Shown in pieces: positions 23,446 through 36,884 of a stretch of 64,000 nt of DNA (position 1 is its first letter; each line of letters starts with the position of its first letter). The notes under the pieces were generated by a model, which saw only the letters and a list, made by a program, of their open reading frames with translations, was not told where the DNA came from and ran no database searches. Source of the stretch: Phoronis australis (taxonomy: Eukaryota > Phoronida > Phoronidae); NCBI GenBank assembly GCA_002633005.1, contig NMRA01000686.1, positions 5,845 through 69,844 of the forward strand, given 5' to 3'. The translations under genes were made by a program, and so were the position numbers.

Positions 23446-26400
23446 TCACTGCAGCAATTTTTCGTGAAGTTTGTAATAGTCTAGACGCATTTCTGGAAAA
23501 TGTGCATGTTAGAGGCATTTTTTAGTAAAAGTGGAGAACCTATCTTTTTAGCATAATTATGGTATGCTGATTTCGATTACGCCTGTTCCCAAGCTGGATT
23601 TTGAGTTTTTGACCATCTAATTTGCATAAACAAAATGGCCGCCAAACCAACAGGATAAGAAACATTCGTAAGACCAGGAGTACAATATGTGACGAATAAT
23701 TAGGAAATTTTTGCTTCAAAAACATAATGTAAGTGTGTTTAGATCACTCAAATTTAAGAGCATATTAATGAACGTCATTAAATTCCCCAATTATGCTAAT
23801 TAGCTTCCGCCATTACCAAAAAATTCAAATTTCGGTGTAACTTTATCAATTTGCAGGCAAACATGACAACTAAGGTGTCTATACCTATGTTTTGAAGGTC
23901 TAGAAAAATCATTATGACACATGTGAAGCTTTTTATTTCATCTTCACTAAGTCACAAATGTTCATTAATAAGGTCTGAAAATTAAATTAGAAATCGCTTT
24001 TTGCGAACATCTCACTATTTAGATAGGACATAAAAGTATTGTAAACATAACAACATGACTTTTAAATACTGTTGTAAAGAGATGCGTGGCCATATCGTCC
24101 CATTTTGGACAGGAACATACCGTCCTCACAGTCGACCAAGCGCTCTGCTGCAGATTAATGGAGCTTACGTGGTCGGTCCCAGAATACCAAAATATGTTAA
24201 TACAGTACCTCGTTTAGTGGCTCTTCACGTATCAATGAACTTTATCAAGGCCACAGAAGATCACCTGAGTGATTCCGGAATAGCTGAGGTGTGTATAGAG
24301 AGTGCAGTACTTGGAACTGGTCCTCAGAGGAAAGTCGTACAGCAAAGCTACAGTATGAGGGCACACAAACTGTCTTTGCAAGCTCTGTGGCATCTCCTGC
24401 GAGTGTCAAGCCTTCTCTCGTTTATTGCAGAAGCGACTGTCATGCTTGTATTACCAGTATGTCTGCAGATGATGATCCACAGAAAATTCCGGAGTTTTTA
24501 ACATTTCTTAATTAGGATAAGTTCAGGAAACTCCTGGGCATTTTGTCAACAGTAGTTCTGATGATGTGAATTTCAGCTTCTGGTGGAGTTACGTGTACAT
24601 CGTTCCAATATTGTAAAAGTACACATGCTCTCAACGGAATGGTATTTTGGAACTGCATCTCTATTCATTTACTCTCGTACTGCCTCACCGAATTATGCTC
24701 GAGTGTGGTGCGGTCTTTTTAGCGGAGATACATCAGCTTCCACTGCAGTCTGTTTGGTCAGAGTTTCAAGCAGGAAATTTTGTAGTCAAACGCTCTCCTC
24801 ATTTGCTCTGTCAGGTAGATGCTGACCAATGGGTAAATGGGGCAGGCAAAAAGGAGGGGGTATCATCGGTAATACCAAAACCTCGTCAGCTCTATAGAGG
24901 TGGACACTCTCATTTAATCTGAAATCTCATATAGCTGAACAAACTTACTGCTGTGGGAGTACATAGTTTCATAACGAAGCCACGAGGCAACTGTTGAGAG
25001 TTCCCTTCTTTACGCATTCCATGGATTGAAGGTCTTCTCATCCGCAAGGCCTTAGCTGCTACAAAGCCTTGCAACAAAAGACCTAGCAACAGCACTAATC
25101 CAAGAGTCACTTTTACATGCTAAGGAACTTGGACACGAACAAACTAAGAAATTTGTTCGAGACCGATTATCACTGAGCAATGCGATAATTCAGACATGTC
25201 AATTCACGCGCCTATGCGCAAAAATAATACCCCAACATTTGCCAACTTACATGATGTGGTGAAACAATCCAAAGACAAAGACAAGAAAATAGTTCTTAAG
25301 GCACAGAGAGATATACTTCACTGCCTAGCTATGGCTTATGAGGTGGGTCGGCCAGTTGATTTGCCGTCTGTGCTCAAACGCGAGCTTCTTCCCGTCCATG
25401 TTTTCTTACAGAAACGAGTGGCACATTGCGCACTGGAGATAAATCTTCACTTGCCGAAGTATTAATAGTCAACACATCGAGTGTCCTACAACAATTCAAC
25501 TTCATGGCATGCCCGCTTGCCTCATTATTGATGGCGAAGCATTGATGGTAGCTCTTGGGAAGCTTCATGGTGATGTGACCTTTGAGAACCTGACTGATTC
25601 ATTCATGAAAACAGTGCTAAACACAGGATTTCGATATCATAAAATTGACATTGTATTTGACAGATACAGACAAGAAACTATGAAATACACAAATTACAGG
25701 AAAACAGCGTAGTAAAGGAATACAGAAAATCAGGTGATTTTTGGAAGGCCGTGGTGTACCTCTTCCTCAAAACTGGTCAAATTTTCAGGCACTGGCTGAG
25801 AATAAAGAAGACCTAGCACATTTCCTGTCAGAGGAATTGTGTTTGTAGACGCCTGAAGATAAAGAGTTTATGGTTGCAGGAGGGTTCAAAGATGAGCTGG
25901 AAGTAAATTAAATCATCTAAGGTTATGACTGACTTGAGGACTCTGAAATCCACACATGAAGAAGCAGATGCTAGACTGGTACTGCATGCTGTCCACATTC
26001 AATCGTATTTCCAGAGACACCCGATGTTCTACTGCTTCTGGTATCGCACTTCCAACAAATGCAAAGTGAGCATATCTGTATGATGTCAGGCACATCAAAG
26101 AAATGACGATATATACATACTGAAGCACTTTTCAACAAACTACTAAGAGACTCAACAACATCCTTTTTTGCTTTTCATGCCGTGACCGGGTTTGGCACCA
26201 ACTCGTACTTTGCCAATCACATGAAACTATCATCATGGAAGGTGTTCCTAGAGCATCACAGATTGCTTAAGAACCCCTGCATTGGTGAAATCACTGAGCA
26301 AATTACGATGGCTTCAGAAGTATTTGTCTGCAGAATATACAACACGACCTGTAGATGTAGCACGCCATTTACTATTCTCCAACCCCGTGAACCCAGAAGT

Positions 26401-27473
26401 CCTTCCCCCTCACCCATAATGCCCGCCGTTTCCATCTGATGAGAGTGCACTATCAGGTCAAGGTATGGCGAAATGATCATTGTTCCATACCTGAACTCCC
26501 AGCACCCTCTGATATGGGGGGACACACACTAACTTATGCTTGCAGTCCATACTGATGACACAGAGTTCTATCCCAGACAGGTGCCTAGAGATGGTATTTT
26601 GTGCATGCCAGAAACAACGCAACAGTAGACAATGCATATCATTATGCTCATGCCAGCAGCACATTCCTTGTATGCAAACAGTTTGATTTGCCTGGCTTTA
26701 GGCATGTTAAAAAGTACAAAAAAGTGAATGCTAAAACTGTGTTCAGCAGGCCTGAAAATAATTCATGCAAATGAGAATTTAATGTCTTCAATAACAATAA
26801 CTATATTGATTTTTTATGAATGGAAGATAACGGGATAGTGTGAACATTTGTCCTATATTCCATCAAACTAGTGACACCTTGCTTGACGAGCATTGCAGAT
26901 TAATGACTATTTTCCCCATTCTGAAAGTATACATCTGTAACCCAATAAATATGAAATAAATTGCTCCAAAAATGTCTTTAGCATGTTTGTTGACCATGAA
27001 AATATTAGTATAAACAACTCATTTTTCAAGTTAGCCTGCAGGAACACAAACTTTAGACGCAAATTACATTGTATGGTATTGGCGGCACCTAATTTGCATA
27101 ATTAGTTTTCAGACTTGCATTTTTTAGTTTTTTTTTGTATTCATAAGTGATTTATTGCTCAAGAAGTATTTATAAGAAGTGAACAGGTGAGACATTTCAC
27201 CATTTTAAATGGTATATGGTGATTTCTATTACAAAAATACATCTGAGCTTGACAATTTGGCCGCCATTTTGTTTATGCAAATTAGATGGTCAAAAATGCA
27301 AAATTCGGCTTGGGAACAGGGTTAGTTGAATTCGCCATACCTTGATTGTGTAAAAAAGTCTTGTTCCCAACTTTTACTAAAAAATGCTTCTAGAACCTTA
27401 TACAGGGCTCTTTTCAGGAAATGCGTCTAGACTATAATGAAATGAAACCAGTTCCAATAATTTGCTGTGACAT
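23446..27473. mobile_element. TIR-bounded element carrying a decayed PIN/XPG-like ORF (copy 1)
   Basis: The left arm (23446-23680) and the inverted right arm (27240-27473) share, in order, CAGCAA, ATAGTCTAGACGCATTTC, GCATTTTTTAGTAAAAGT, CTGTTCCCAAGC, TTTTTGACCATCTAATTTGC and ATAAACAAAATGGC. They enclose the decayed gene at 24055-26781. The arms are diverged but collinear over more than 200 bp. This supports the idea that the enclosed gene family is mobile. I could not define the exact termini or a target duplication. Confidence 0.55.
24055..26781 (+). pseudogene. Decayed ORF of a PIN/XPG-like, CXC-associated transposon family (copy 1)
   Basis: Protein-like blocks follow each other on the + strand in shifting frames. 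They are VIGTGPQRKVVQQ-type (24300, here VLGTGPQRKVVQQSYSM), CHACITSMSADDDPQKIPEF (24440), WELHLYSFTL (here MELHLYSFTL, 24650), FQAGNFVVKRS (24770), an open frame at 25196-25465 with KDKDKKIVLKAQRDILH and VDLPSVLKRELLPV, then HGMPACLIIDGEALMVALGK (25500) and DIVFDRYRQET (25650). Later fragments include HEEADARLVLHAV (25960), SYFANHMKLSSWKVFLEHH (26210) and a clean C-terminal frame AYHYAHASSTFLVCKQFDLP to a stop near 26781. The order matches a widespread invertebrate family with a GCDTT-type acidic nuclease-like domain. Many frameshifts and stops show it is dead. Confidence 0.6.
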
Positions 27474-27479
27474 GTAAAC

Positions 27480-28355
27480 AATGTACATGCACGACATCTC
27501 AAACTGGAAGAACAAAAGTGGATTGAGCATGATGAAAATGGCCAAAAGGTGGCGCAATTCATTCATTTTTTACAGAAACAGGTACATATACAAATATACA
27601 CAACACATCCACCGTACAGACCTGTACAAAAATCAAGAAAGCATTTGATTGTTACTTCCAAGTCATGTGCATTTAAAAGGTATTACTTCAATTTCTGTTC
27701 CGTCATCTGGTCAACTATCTGGCACCCTTTATGATTCAAAAACATATTTCCAATTCTCCCATTTGTTTGTATCGCTAAAGTTCCGTGCGTTTAAAGAACC
27801 ACTGACTTCTTCATAATAGAACACCCTTAAAATTTGTACATATTGAATTAGGTTTGACATGAGCATATTTCATTTTCAAAAGGAAAGTTTTTGTTTAAAA
27901 AAGGAACCAGTTCAAAATTCTCTTCTGTTCATTTTAACGATCAAATATAATGGTGGTTTTGTCTATTTCAAAATTTACTTGCATTGCAGTAATCAACCAG
28001 AGACGTACCCCATTACAGAAAGAGTTAGTGTGTTCACATTCAAAGATTAAATGTTTTATGCCATTGATGTTATGTCATTTTTGCACAGATTACATTAAAA
28101 ACTCCGAAATCCCCTTTTCCTCAAAATAATGTTCTTAGAGAAAAAAGGGGAAAGGGGTCCATATACCTTTTTAGAATGAAATACTTGGAAAACAAATTCA
28201 AATATATTTCATTGCACGAAAATTTGAAAGCTGACATTAATTTGACGATTCGTCTGAAAACTTTCAAAGGTAAAAAAGTTGCAATCCCACAACTAAAAAT
28301 CGTTTACAAATATACCTTTAAAAACGAATGACTCATAAATACAAAGGCTCTATTC
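27480..28355. other. Intron sequence with a segment shared with 51.08-51.21 kb
   Basis: The first 100 bp (to about 27575, ending AAAAGGTGGCGCAATTCATT), together with 27425-27480, resemble 51080-51210. The rest is AT-rich with nothing recognised. Confidence 0.35.
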
Positions 28356-28359
28356 CACC

Positions 28360-29434
28360 GTAATGTTACTGTTGGCGCACCCATTAATTGACGCCGCATG
28401 TTTGTGTCCAGAAATAGTTCGTTTGTGAACTAAAAGGCTCCAATGCTGGAAGCATTCTTTCCAAAAATTGTTACAGTTATTTTAACTAATAAACTTGTAC
28501 TCGCCGTACATGTAGCTCAACATTCAATCTCTAGTAAGCCCGATAACTTTTTGCAAAAAACCTTCTAATCTATGAAATTTCTAAAGACATATGACATTTT
28601 CTGACACAATCGTCTTCAATCCACCCTCTTCATTCTTCATTGGATGTCATGAGTACTCCTCTTTTTATCAGGTTTACCGTCCCATACGTTAATCAGATTC
28701 TTCATTTCCATTATTTTTGCATCAAAGTTTCCAAGTTCACATTTAAATTAATAACCAAAAGCCTAAAGTGAAACACTTCTTGAGAGAATTTTCTTCTTCC
28801 AATCCACACTACTTTTCTCTTAGCATATTTTATCTTCAGCCCAGACATCATAGTTATTTATAAGTGCTGCCAAGGATCATGGAGTTCCGGCTAATGTGAA
28901 AGTTGTGTCGTCTGCGTGTTGTGTTTTTAAATCGTAATTTTCGTTGTCGATTTTAATAGATTTCATTTCAGGATCTTATTTAACATACACAGACAAAATG
29001 TCAGCTTATATAATAATATAATTGGATAGAGGATTACCTTGTCGACATCAGCGTTTCAGTATGAAAGTGTCTGACAGAAGTCCATTTCGTATTACACGGG
29101 CAATTGGTTTATTATAAAATGCTCTTAAATTTCAAAAAATATTGGCCTTGAAATTGAAATTATTCAGGACTCTGAATACAAACTCCCAGGAGGCACTGTC
29201 AAAAGCCTTTTCAAAATGTACCAACGCACGTACTTCTGTAATGTTGCGTTTGCCCATATGACTCATAATATCATACATTATTCTTATGTTCTCAGACATA
29301 AAAATCCCTTTAAGAAATCCGGTTTGGATATTGTCACGCAACATTTCATAGCGCCAAAAGCTGACGCAAATATGCACAACATTGTTAGGCGAACTTAGGG
29401 GGCCCAGGGTACCCCCCCCCCTTGGCTGTGGCAA
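28360..29434 (-). pseudogene. LINE reverse-transcriptase relic
   Basis: The minus-strand frame at 29132-29434 contains GFLKGIFMSENIRIMYDIMS and HFEKAFDSASWEF, typical of the first palm motifs of non-LTR reverse transcriptases. After a frameshift near 29130 further motifs follow: NKPIARVIRNGLLSDTF, a GCRQGNPL-type block, then QHADDTTFTLAG near 28900, a variant of the catalytic F/Y-x-DD box with His in the first position. Next come INYAKRKVVWIGRRKFSQE and weaker homology down to about 28360 (FWKECFQHWSLLV). The general pattern suggests an L1/Tx1-like clade, but that is a judgement from memory. No endonuclease domain is seen, so the copy is 5'-truncated and disabled. Confidence 0.7.
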
Positions 29435-30309
29435 CCAAAATAAAGCGGCAACAGCGTCAAGCGTCAGTAAATATTGATTTCAGTAACTAGGAACGGTAAC
29501 AAATGTGAGAGGGGGCTCAGAGCCTCGACACAAGTCATCTACGGCACCTTCAACTTCCTGTCAGCCTGCGCACATGTAATCGCGCTTTGCCCAATTCCCC
29601 GAGGCACCATGTTGCCCTAGTCCTTATGGAGTGTTGGATCCGCTACTCGATTTTATAGCAGAATAGCTGCGGTGGAACGCCACTCGGTCTTTAAGTTGTT
29701 CAACATTTCCATGTAGTAAACCAACATACCATAACGCCTATTTAAAGTAGGAAAATTATTTATCAAAATGTGACATTGATGTATGTCGCATAAACAGAAA
29801 GTGCTGGAGTGACGTTAGTTCCCATGTGTCCTTCTGATCCCCGGGAGCTGTCTGAAGGTCGTTTTTTCGGGCTGGTTAGTTGTTTTGAAGGTGTTTTTGA
29901 CTCCGGCATACATGTATCTGTTTTACACTGACACACCTGTTTCGATGAAACACCATGGAAATGACTGAAGTTGGTGGATACGTTTCCACGATGTCCCTTG
30001 GTCACTTCAGTCCGACTGGTATCTCTGCCGTTTGGACGAGTCCACTCTGTCTCTGAGTAGGTGGTTTGAGACACGTGGCAGCTGGTAAATCTACCAAACC
30101 TTGAAGAAAAACTGTATTATTTCATTCCCTTGCATCCTCAGCTAACAAATTTAAATCGTTATCAATAAGTTTGACTACCCCATGGTTTACGAATGCACAC
30201 CATTGTAAGATTTATGTAACTGGTGCTTATTCCATCAACTTTGTTAGATCACATTATGATCAATACATGTAGAGATATTGGGAACCAGTTGTATTGTTTT
30301 CTTCTTCAG
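29435..30309. other. Intron sequence with an unassigned minus-strand ORF
   Basis: A minus-strand frame at 29763-30074 (103 codons, Ser/Thr/Lys-rich, for example TSPKKRPSDSSRGSEGH) has no convincing splice context or recognised motif. I treat it as unproven. The remainder holds nothing recognisable. Confidence 0.25.
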
Positions 30310-30482
30310 ACAAATCCATGAAAAGGCGAAAGAATACGTTAACCTGCTTGGAATTGTGAAAGATGAATATTTGCCCGCTTATGTCAAACCGCTAATGGCC
30401 ATATTCAACGATTTCCTCAGTCTTCTCGTGGCAGTTCTCAACAGCTTTAAGTGTTCGTCTGATGATTGCTCCGTGTTCACAA
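30310..30482 (+). CDS. Exon D of the large uncharacterised + strand gene
   Basis: Acceptor TTTTCTTCTTCAG precedes 30310. The exon starts with the third base of an AGA codon begun in exon C (phase 2) and leaves in phase 1 before GTAATT. It reads QIHEKAKEYVNLLGIVKDEY, then LPAYVKPLMAIFNDFLSLLV and KCSSDDCSVFT. One 20-residue stretch is strongly hydrophobic (MAIFNDFLSLLVAVL) but includes an acid, so an amphipathic helix is more likely than a membrane span. The donor is weaker than the others. Confidence 0.65.
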
Positions 30483-30727
30483 GTAATTTTTGCTTGAGCA
30501 CTGAAACAGCATTGTTTGTTTACTATACATTTCCTTTGTCTAGTGAAGATTTCTTCCCCATCTTAATTTTGTTTTAACGTTCCTTTTCCCTGCACATTCA
30601 AAAGGAATTGACGCGCAATTGTTTTAACTTCTTGAACGTCGGCACCACCTTTTCCATTCGGTTTTGTTTACCTCAACGGCTTATCAAGACGTCATCAAAT
30701 TTTGTTTACTGTTGTATTACGGTCAAG

Positions 30728-30891
30728 GTGAACTGTGCTCTTACATTCGTAGTCATGACTGTTGTGTCCTGAGTAATATCGGTACTTTCTTTCAAGCTCC
30801 ATTCACGGCTTTCGACAATCTGCCAAATGCACAGATACTGGCCAGAGCTTTTAAGTTCTTCTTCGAGGTTTTTAACAGCTTCGAGACAGAG
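30728..30891 (+). CDS. Exon E of the large uncharacterised + strand gene
   Basis: Donor GAG|GTAAGA follows 30891. The 5' limit is uncertain. An acceptor at 30726-30727 (TTACGGTCAAG) and one at 30687-30688 (GGCTTATCAAG) both keep the phase-1 join from exon D, and the longer form adds 13 residues. The common part reads ELCSYIRSHDCCVLSNIGTF, then FQAPFTAFDNLPNAQILARA and ends FEVFNSFETE in phase 0. Together with the end of exon D it forms a cysteine-rich patch (five Cys within about 25 residues). The D-E intron would be only 245 bp. Confidence 0.6.
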
Positions 30892-30999
30892 GTAAGACAC
30901 AATGATAATATACTGCTTGTTTGTTGTTAGACGCAAAACGCGGTGAACAGTGTGTATTTGCATATTCTAATAACTTAGCTTATGAATACCATATTCATA

Positions 31000-31079
31000 C
31001 AGCTATTAATATCGTTATTATTATTATTGTTACTGTTATTATTATTGTTATTATTATTGTTATTATTATTATTATTATC

Positions 31080-31113
<34 letters not shown>

Positions 31114-31250
31114 CCATTAATATCAATATCGTCATCATCATCATCATTATTAGTATTAACGTTACTACAATTGTTATCATTATACTTTTCACCTTCATCA
31201 TTATCATTGGTGTCGTTGTCGTAATCGTCATAGTCATCGTCACGTACATT
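31000..31250. repeat. Degenerate (ATT/ATC)n microsatellite
   Basis: About 250 bp of imperfect ATT, ATC and GTT triplets follow exon E. A smaller tract lies at 31427-31465. Overlapping ORFs rich in I, L or M on both strands are artefacts of the repeat. Confidence 0.9.
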
Positions 31251-31430
31251 GCTGTAATTTTATTGCAAATTCTTCTTTCTTTCCTTGTTGTTTTTAAGTG
31301 AGTTACGCTGCGGTATTCTCTCAGTTTTATTGCCACTAGCATTGTGTTGCCCACACTTGTACCATTGGTAGGGGATTGTGGAAAAGATCGTATGGAAATT
31401 AAACATTAGATATGCAAATGCAGTTCATTG

Positions 31431-31463
<33 letters not shown>

Positions 31464-31469
31464 GATTTT

Positions 31470-34400
31470 TGACCCTCCCTGCGACTTTAACCCGCAATGC
31501 TGTTTGGAGCAAGTCAACTATATTCGTTCAGATCTAATATTACTTCAAATATGTACATGCTTATATAATCATTGTCACAATAATAGCATCTCCGACCGAG
31601 CGACAGAATGCATGTACAATAATTACAATACCGATCCAAGAAAGGATTAATAAAAATAACAGAAACAGCAACTTCGTATAGTGCGTATGCAATGACGATG
31701 GCTTAAATCAACACACAAAGTGTGGTGTTTTACAAACGAACGACATGTATCTCACGAAACGCTCGAGTCCTATTTTTGGTTGCAGTTTTTCGAATACTTG
31801 TTTGTGGAAGTTAAGCTCCGCGGTTATAATATAACAACAAAATAGCATAGTAGTGAAGAATCGGTCATCGCATCATGGCCCAATGCTTGGTGGTATAAAC
31901 CAGTCCCAAGTAGGGACTAAACATAGTTTCCTAAATCTACTACGTATTTGTGGGCCTGTAAAACAACGATTGCTCTGTTTTGTGTCACTTGAGTCTCATT
32001 ACTAAGTCAATTTTAGGATTTGCCTGTAGTGTGAACTCTATATTGAATTTCTCTGTCAGAAGATAGTATTTGAATGTTTAAAGAGGTTTACGTTAACCTT
32101 CACTGAAGTGCCAAAATTTTGTAAATTTTGCCAATTTTGTGTATTTGATTTTTAACTATTTTGAGATGCTCTTGGGCCAGTTTGTGTGGTGCTGGTGGTT
32201 TCCGTTGATATGTTTCTTCAGATTGCTGTCTGACTAAGAAAATAAAATAATATGTGGATTTTTTGTTTTCATGCAACCGCCGAATAAAAGACGTTCCATT
32301 ACGATTCTTACGGTGCCTGACTAATGGCAGTTTGTAACAGTGTCTTATAAGCGTACTAAAGGGGCGTCGTTAACTTTGGAAGTTGTTTCTATGGTGATCC
32401 AATCAGTCGATGTCAGTTTTTAGATACTTCGAATACTGCTGGCCCCCAGGTGGCAATTTATATAACTAGACTTTTGGTTAAGTTTCATGATACTTGCCAA
32501 AACATTTCCATCGCTGAAACGATGGCATAGCACGTCTGTGAACGATGCTTCAATCTTAATATAATTCTGTTACATTTTTTTTCTGTCTACTAGCTACTGT
32601 ACCTGAGGTTGAATTCTGATTGATATCGAAATGTTGTTTACATGCTGCACTCTAGCACCCTTTTTGTTTTCCACTTCTTATTTCTTATTTGCCCAAAAAC
32701 TAATATTATTTACATGATGATGCATGTTTTGGAATGAAACTAACCTGTGCTGCCATACCAGTGATAGTTTTAGACTTTCGGAAGCCGTCCATGCGCCTTA
32801 CCTGTGCCCATCCCCGTCAACTGCTAACTGGTGCCTTGGTAACGTCCACATTATTGACGGATAATCATTACATAAAAGTGTACAAAGTTACTTTAATCCG
32901 AGTTTTGTTATTTTTACAGAATTGTAATTGTTTAACCTATTCCCCCCAAATCTGATGCTGTCACTTGTCACACTCCCACAAGAGATACATGTAAAATGAT
33001 ACGTCTTAAAAATTGGACGCACAGCTTTCAAATTTTTAATTGTAGCTAAGGATTATACCTGGTTATAGGATGTGTTCAAATCAGTGCGCAAACTTAAATG
33101 ATCATAACAGCCTTTTGCCATATAGATTAACTTAGGAGGTACTATGGAAATTTTACGAATACGGAATGAACAAAGCTCACCTCAACCACCAAAGTAGACA
33201 TGTATAATTGTTGCCATGGCGATTGAGTACCATAAAAGCTTCCTACTTAAACTTTAATTTGACAAGCACGATGTTAACTAATATGAAACTATAATGCAGC
33301 AGGATTCGAGTAAGTTTCACACTTCATTATCCCTTTCTGTGAATCAAGTAACAATATCACACGTTGCCGCTTTGAAATAGAAAGTAACTATGGATCAAAC
33401 TCACATTTTACGCATGGAATTTAGAAAAAAATATGTGTCCTATAGTGAAACATAATCATACTTTGAACAGAAGTTGACTTTTAAGCAAAAAACTAGTTTA
33501 AAACAATTTAAACAGAATTTTGCAGAGCGTACGGTCAACTGAATGGACAATTCACATTGAAAGAAATATGAGATGTCTAATAGTAAGGGCACAAGCACCG
33601 GAACATTGTACAAAACCTCTTGGCGTAGCAGTATGTCTACAAATATGTGATAGTTAAATCTTCACCGATGACGATGTAGCCGGTTTATCATGCCTTTCAG
33701 TTCAGAAAAGTGCTCACGTTGTCCAACGTGAATTGTGAGCATATTAACTATTACATAGTTTACACCAGCGTTATTAAATTCTGTTGTTAAACATATGAAT
33801 GCAGAAAATGGTAGGTAAGGACATGTGTTACTAAGTTTTACAGCTAGAAAATTTGTGAAAATGACTCTCACGAACTTTTAATCTGTAACCTATTCTTTTA
33901 ACACCGCAAAATTGCCGACCCGAAAATTTGACACATAAACTTAGATAACTTTTGAATGCACCGGGTGATTTTGATAAATTTTCATCTTTGTATTTCGAAC
34001 ATCACCACCTTTCTTGTGATGTAGGCATCTGTCTTCAAACCGAAAACATAATTTTCGGTTCAATCGATTCATACTGTGCCGAACCCTTACTTCAAAAGAT
34101 TTTTTCAAAAGTAAAAACTAAATTACTTTGATATCTGGCACAAGTTGGAAAAGTTCCTTACAAATCACGTGAATTATTCATGTCAGCTTAAAAAGTGCAT
34201 CTAAGGTCGCCAACCGTTTTGGGTATTGGCACCAGGCAATTATGCCATCACTCGTACCTGGCAAAAAGGTCAGTTATGAACGCTCAAAGCGCGGTGAAAT
34301 GACAGTAGGGATATGTCAAACATCATTATGGTCCCTAAAAGGGTGGTTCCCATTAATTATTTTTCTTAAAACCATTTTAAGTGTAGGAAAGCTACAAAAT

Positions 34401-36884
34401 ATTCTTTTAAAAAGTTTACGCAATATCGGAGCATTTTTCAGAACAAAAAACGAAGAAAAACATCCATGAAATTAATTCACATATCGAAGATCTATCCAAA
34501 AACTTATAATTACATGTCCACAGCACCGCAAGCTAGCTTATAGAAGCACTTGAATGACCCCCACTATCAACACTAAAAAAGTGCTTACGGATTTTACTCC
34601 CATTCCACGTGGTGAATGCTGCAAAACCATTAAACATTCATAATTGATAGTTATCATGTCCCACTTGTTGATCCCACTACCGGTATATGTATGCAACTAT
34701 TTGCCATTTATATTGGAAAATTTCTGTTTTCGGTATACAAAAACGTGTCATTTTCTTCATATACCTTTGAAGGCATATAGGTAAAACAGGATTGTTCGAA
34801 AAATTGTGATTGTTTTGCTTCAGCCCAGCTTCTCCACATCATATTCCTGGTCTGCAAGCCGTTCAGTACTTTCACTCCCTAATTGGGGCATATATTGAAC
34901 AATCAAGATTTCCCTTGCCGCGCGTGACTCAGGTGACCCCCAGACCTAAACACCCACTTACTGAACATTGTTGAAAGATCGCCAATTGCGGATACCTTGT
35001 CTGCTTATCCCAACCCCCTGTTGCCAAAAAACCCAGTGAGTGATTAAGAGGCGGGGGAACAAAGACCCCCCTAAAATTCTCCCCTATTCCAGTTCGGGAA
35101 TTCGAAAGTCCGACGGGCGAAATCCTGCCTAATAGATCTACACTCGCGCACCCAGGGGGGAGGGCTCGAATGAGCCCCCTCCCCTTTTTTACGAAGTGGC
35201 AAAAAGGTCCTTCATTGAGAAAACAAAAAGGCCGAGGAAACGAGACAAAAATCCACAGGAATTCGTTGCGAATGCACAATGCACGGGGTTTAACCTACAT
35301 TGTAGTACCCCACTTTTTAATACTCGTCTTTTTGTTCCTGTAAAAGGTCCCCATTACCGCGAAATTCAAGCGCCCCGTCTATATTTTAGTCTGGGTGCGC
35401 GCATGTGATCCTTTGCCTCAAAATTCTGGATCCGCCCCTGGAACCCTTGAATAATGACAGGAAGGGATTTCATGTATATGAGGTCATTTTTTCATGGGCT
35501 AAAACTCTTCACATTAAATTTAGACCCTGTGAAAAAACTAGCCCGGGTCATTTTTCGCGGGGTCATTAATTAATGCTACACCAGCTCGGTTGGGTACATA
35601 TTTCCACTCGGTTTAGAGTGAGAAATTCTGTATTTTGGGTATAGGTCGGATGAGCATTTCTGTCATACAGATTTGATATTTTGGTTACTATGCACTTTAC
35701 TTTTTGCGCAAGTTTTGAATCACAAAAGAAAGAGCAAGCAGTGCAAATCCACAAAATTTCCAATATCAATTTTAACATAAGTACAAATTTTGCAGGGATC
35801 TGATTGTTTTAATGCAACAGAAGAAATCTGATTTCGAATTACTTGGTTAAGAAATGAGTTTTCAAAGCAGAGTCTGTTTCAACAGAAGATATATTATTGA
35901 CTCAGATGTATTGATTTTGATGGCTAACGAGTGGGTTCGCGGATGTTATTTTTCAGAACAGGTAAAAATACATATGATTGTCATTGATACCAAATATTTA
36001 CTTAAGTACAATTAACAAACAGCAGCAGCATTGAATAACAGCATATGCTGGTCAATAAGTGTCTTTTAAATTGAGGTTATATATAATTTCAATCACCAAG
36101 ACTGATGCGCAAACAACGCATAATCGCTCCGCTAAAACTATTTTGGCAGAACTTAAAAACCCAGTGGCAGCACATCTAAACTCCATGATCGAACCAAACA
36201 AACCCATGACTCAGAGGCAGGACCAAAGTACTTAACTCTTTGGCTACAAGCATAGCACTGCGAGCCCGCCGATTTTTTGTCAGATGCCGTAGGTCTCCCA
36301 GTGTTTTCAGCCATTTTTGTCCTGTGTAATACTCTCCAATGGGGCGTCATATTGATAACGCGAGCTGCATGTATCTAAGTGGCGCGCGCCCCGTCTATGT
36401 GCTGCTGTGGCTTCCACAAATGCATATTTTCATGTCCGAAAAAGGCGTATATATGTGGACTTTCCTCACAACTCCTCAATATAGCACTATTAAAAAAAAA
36501 CACAAAAAACAACGGCAAATGCGGTCTTCCATCCATTGCGTACAAATCTGATAACATAAAAAACATTTGTGTTTGATTGTGGCTCGTTTCTTGGTATCTG
36601 GTGTATCAAAGGCTTTTTATATCTCTTAAGATGTATAAATAAAATTCCTGTTGCGACACAGGGTCGTGGTGGGTCCTCTTTTCCTGGGAAACGCGTGCCG
36701 CATGAACGGGGCACGGAGCATCGAGCAATCTGCCACTAAAAGCGCGGTCATCAGATCAGTAAATCGCAAATGCTTCGAAAACGTTAAGTGTGAACCAGGA
36801 ACTTATAGATCAGTACAGATAGATGTATAGATTGGTGTGTATACCCCTCAAATTTCACCCAATGGATTCGTGAATGACTGGATG
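31470..36884. other. Long E-F intron segment without a recognised gene
   Basis: No splice-bounded coding segment could be supported. Minor points follow. A minus-strand ATG in good context at 36314 opens MAENTGRPTASDKKSAGSQC and a CYAC pair, which could be a first exon. CTGGATCCGCCCCTGG near 35430 looks like a hAT-type end. Runs of C and G occur around 35030-35180. Confidence 0.3.

Noticed and set aside
29763-30074. 103-codon minus-strand frame rich in Ser, Thr and Lys
   Set aside because: There is no recognised motif and no clear splice signals. It is kept only as a note in the spacer entry.
30921-31354. Long frames rich in Ile, Leu or Met on both strands
   Set aside because: They are translations of an (ATT/ATC)n microsatellite. 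The first part is the exon E donor and intron.
32740-32830. Possible minus-strand first exon (MDGFRKSKTITGMAAQ) ending CACAG|GTTAGT
   Set aside because: It is short, with no partner exon on the minus strand nearby. A start codon plus a donor over 50 bp can occur by chance.
34242-34469. 75-codon + strand frame
   Set aside because: There is no acceptor or donor in register and no recognisable motif.
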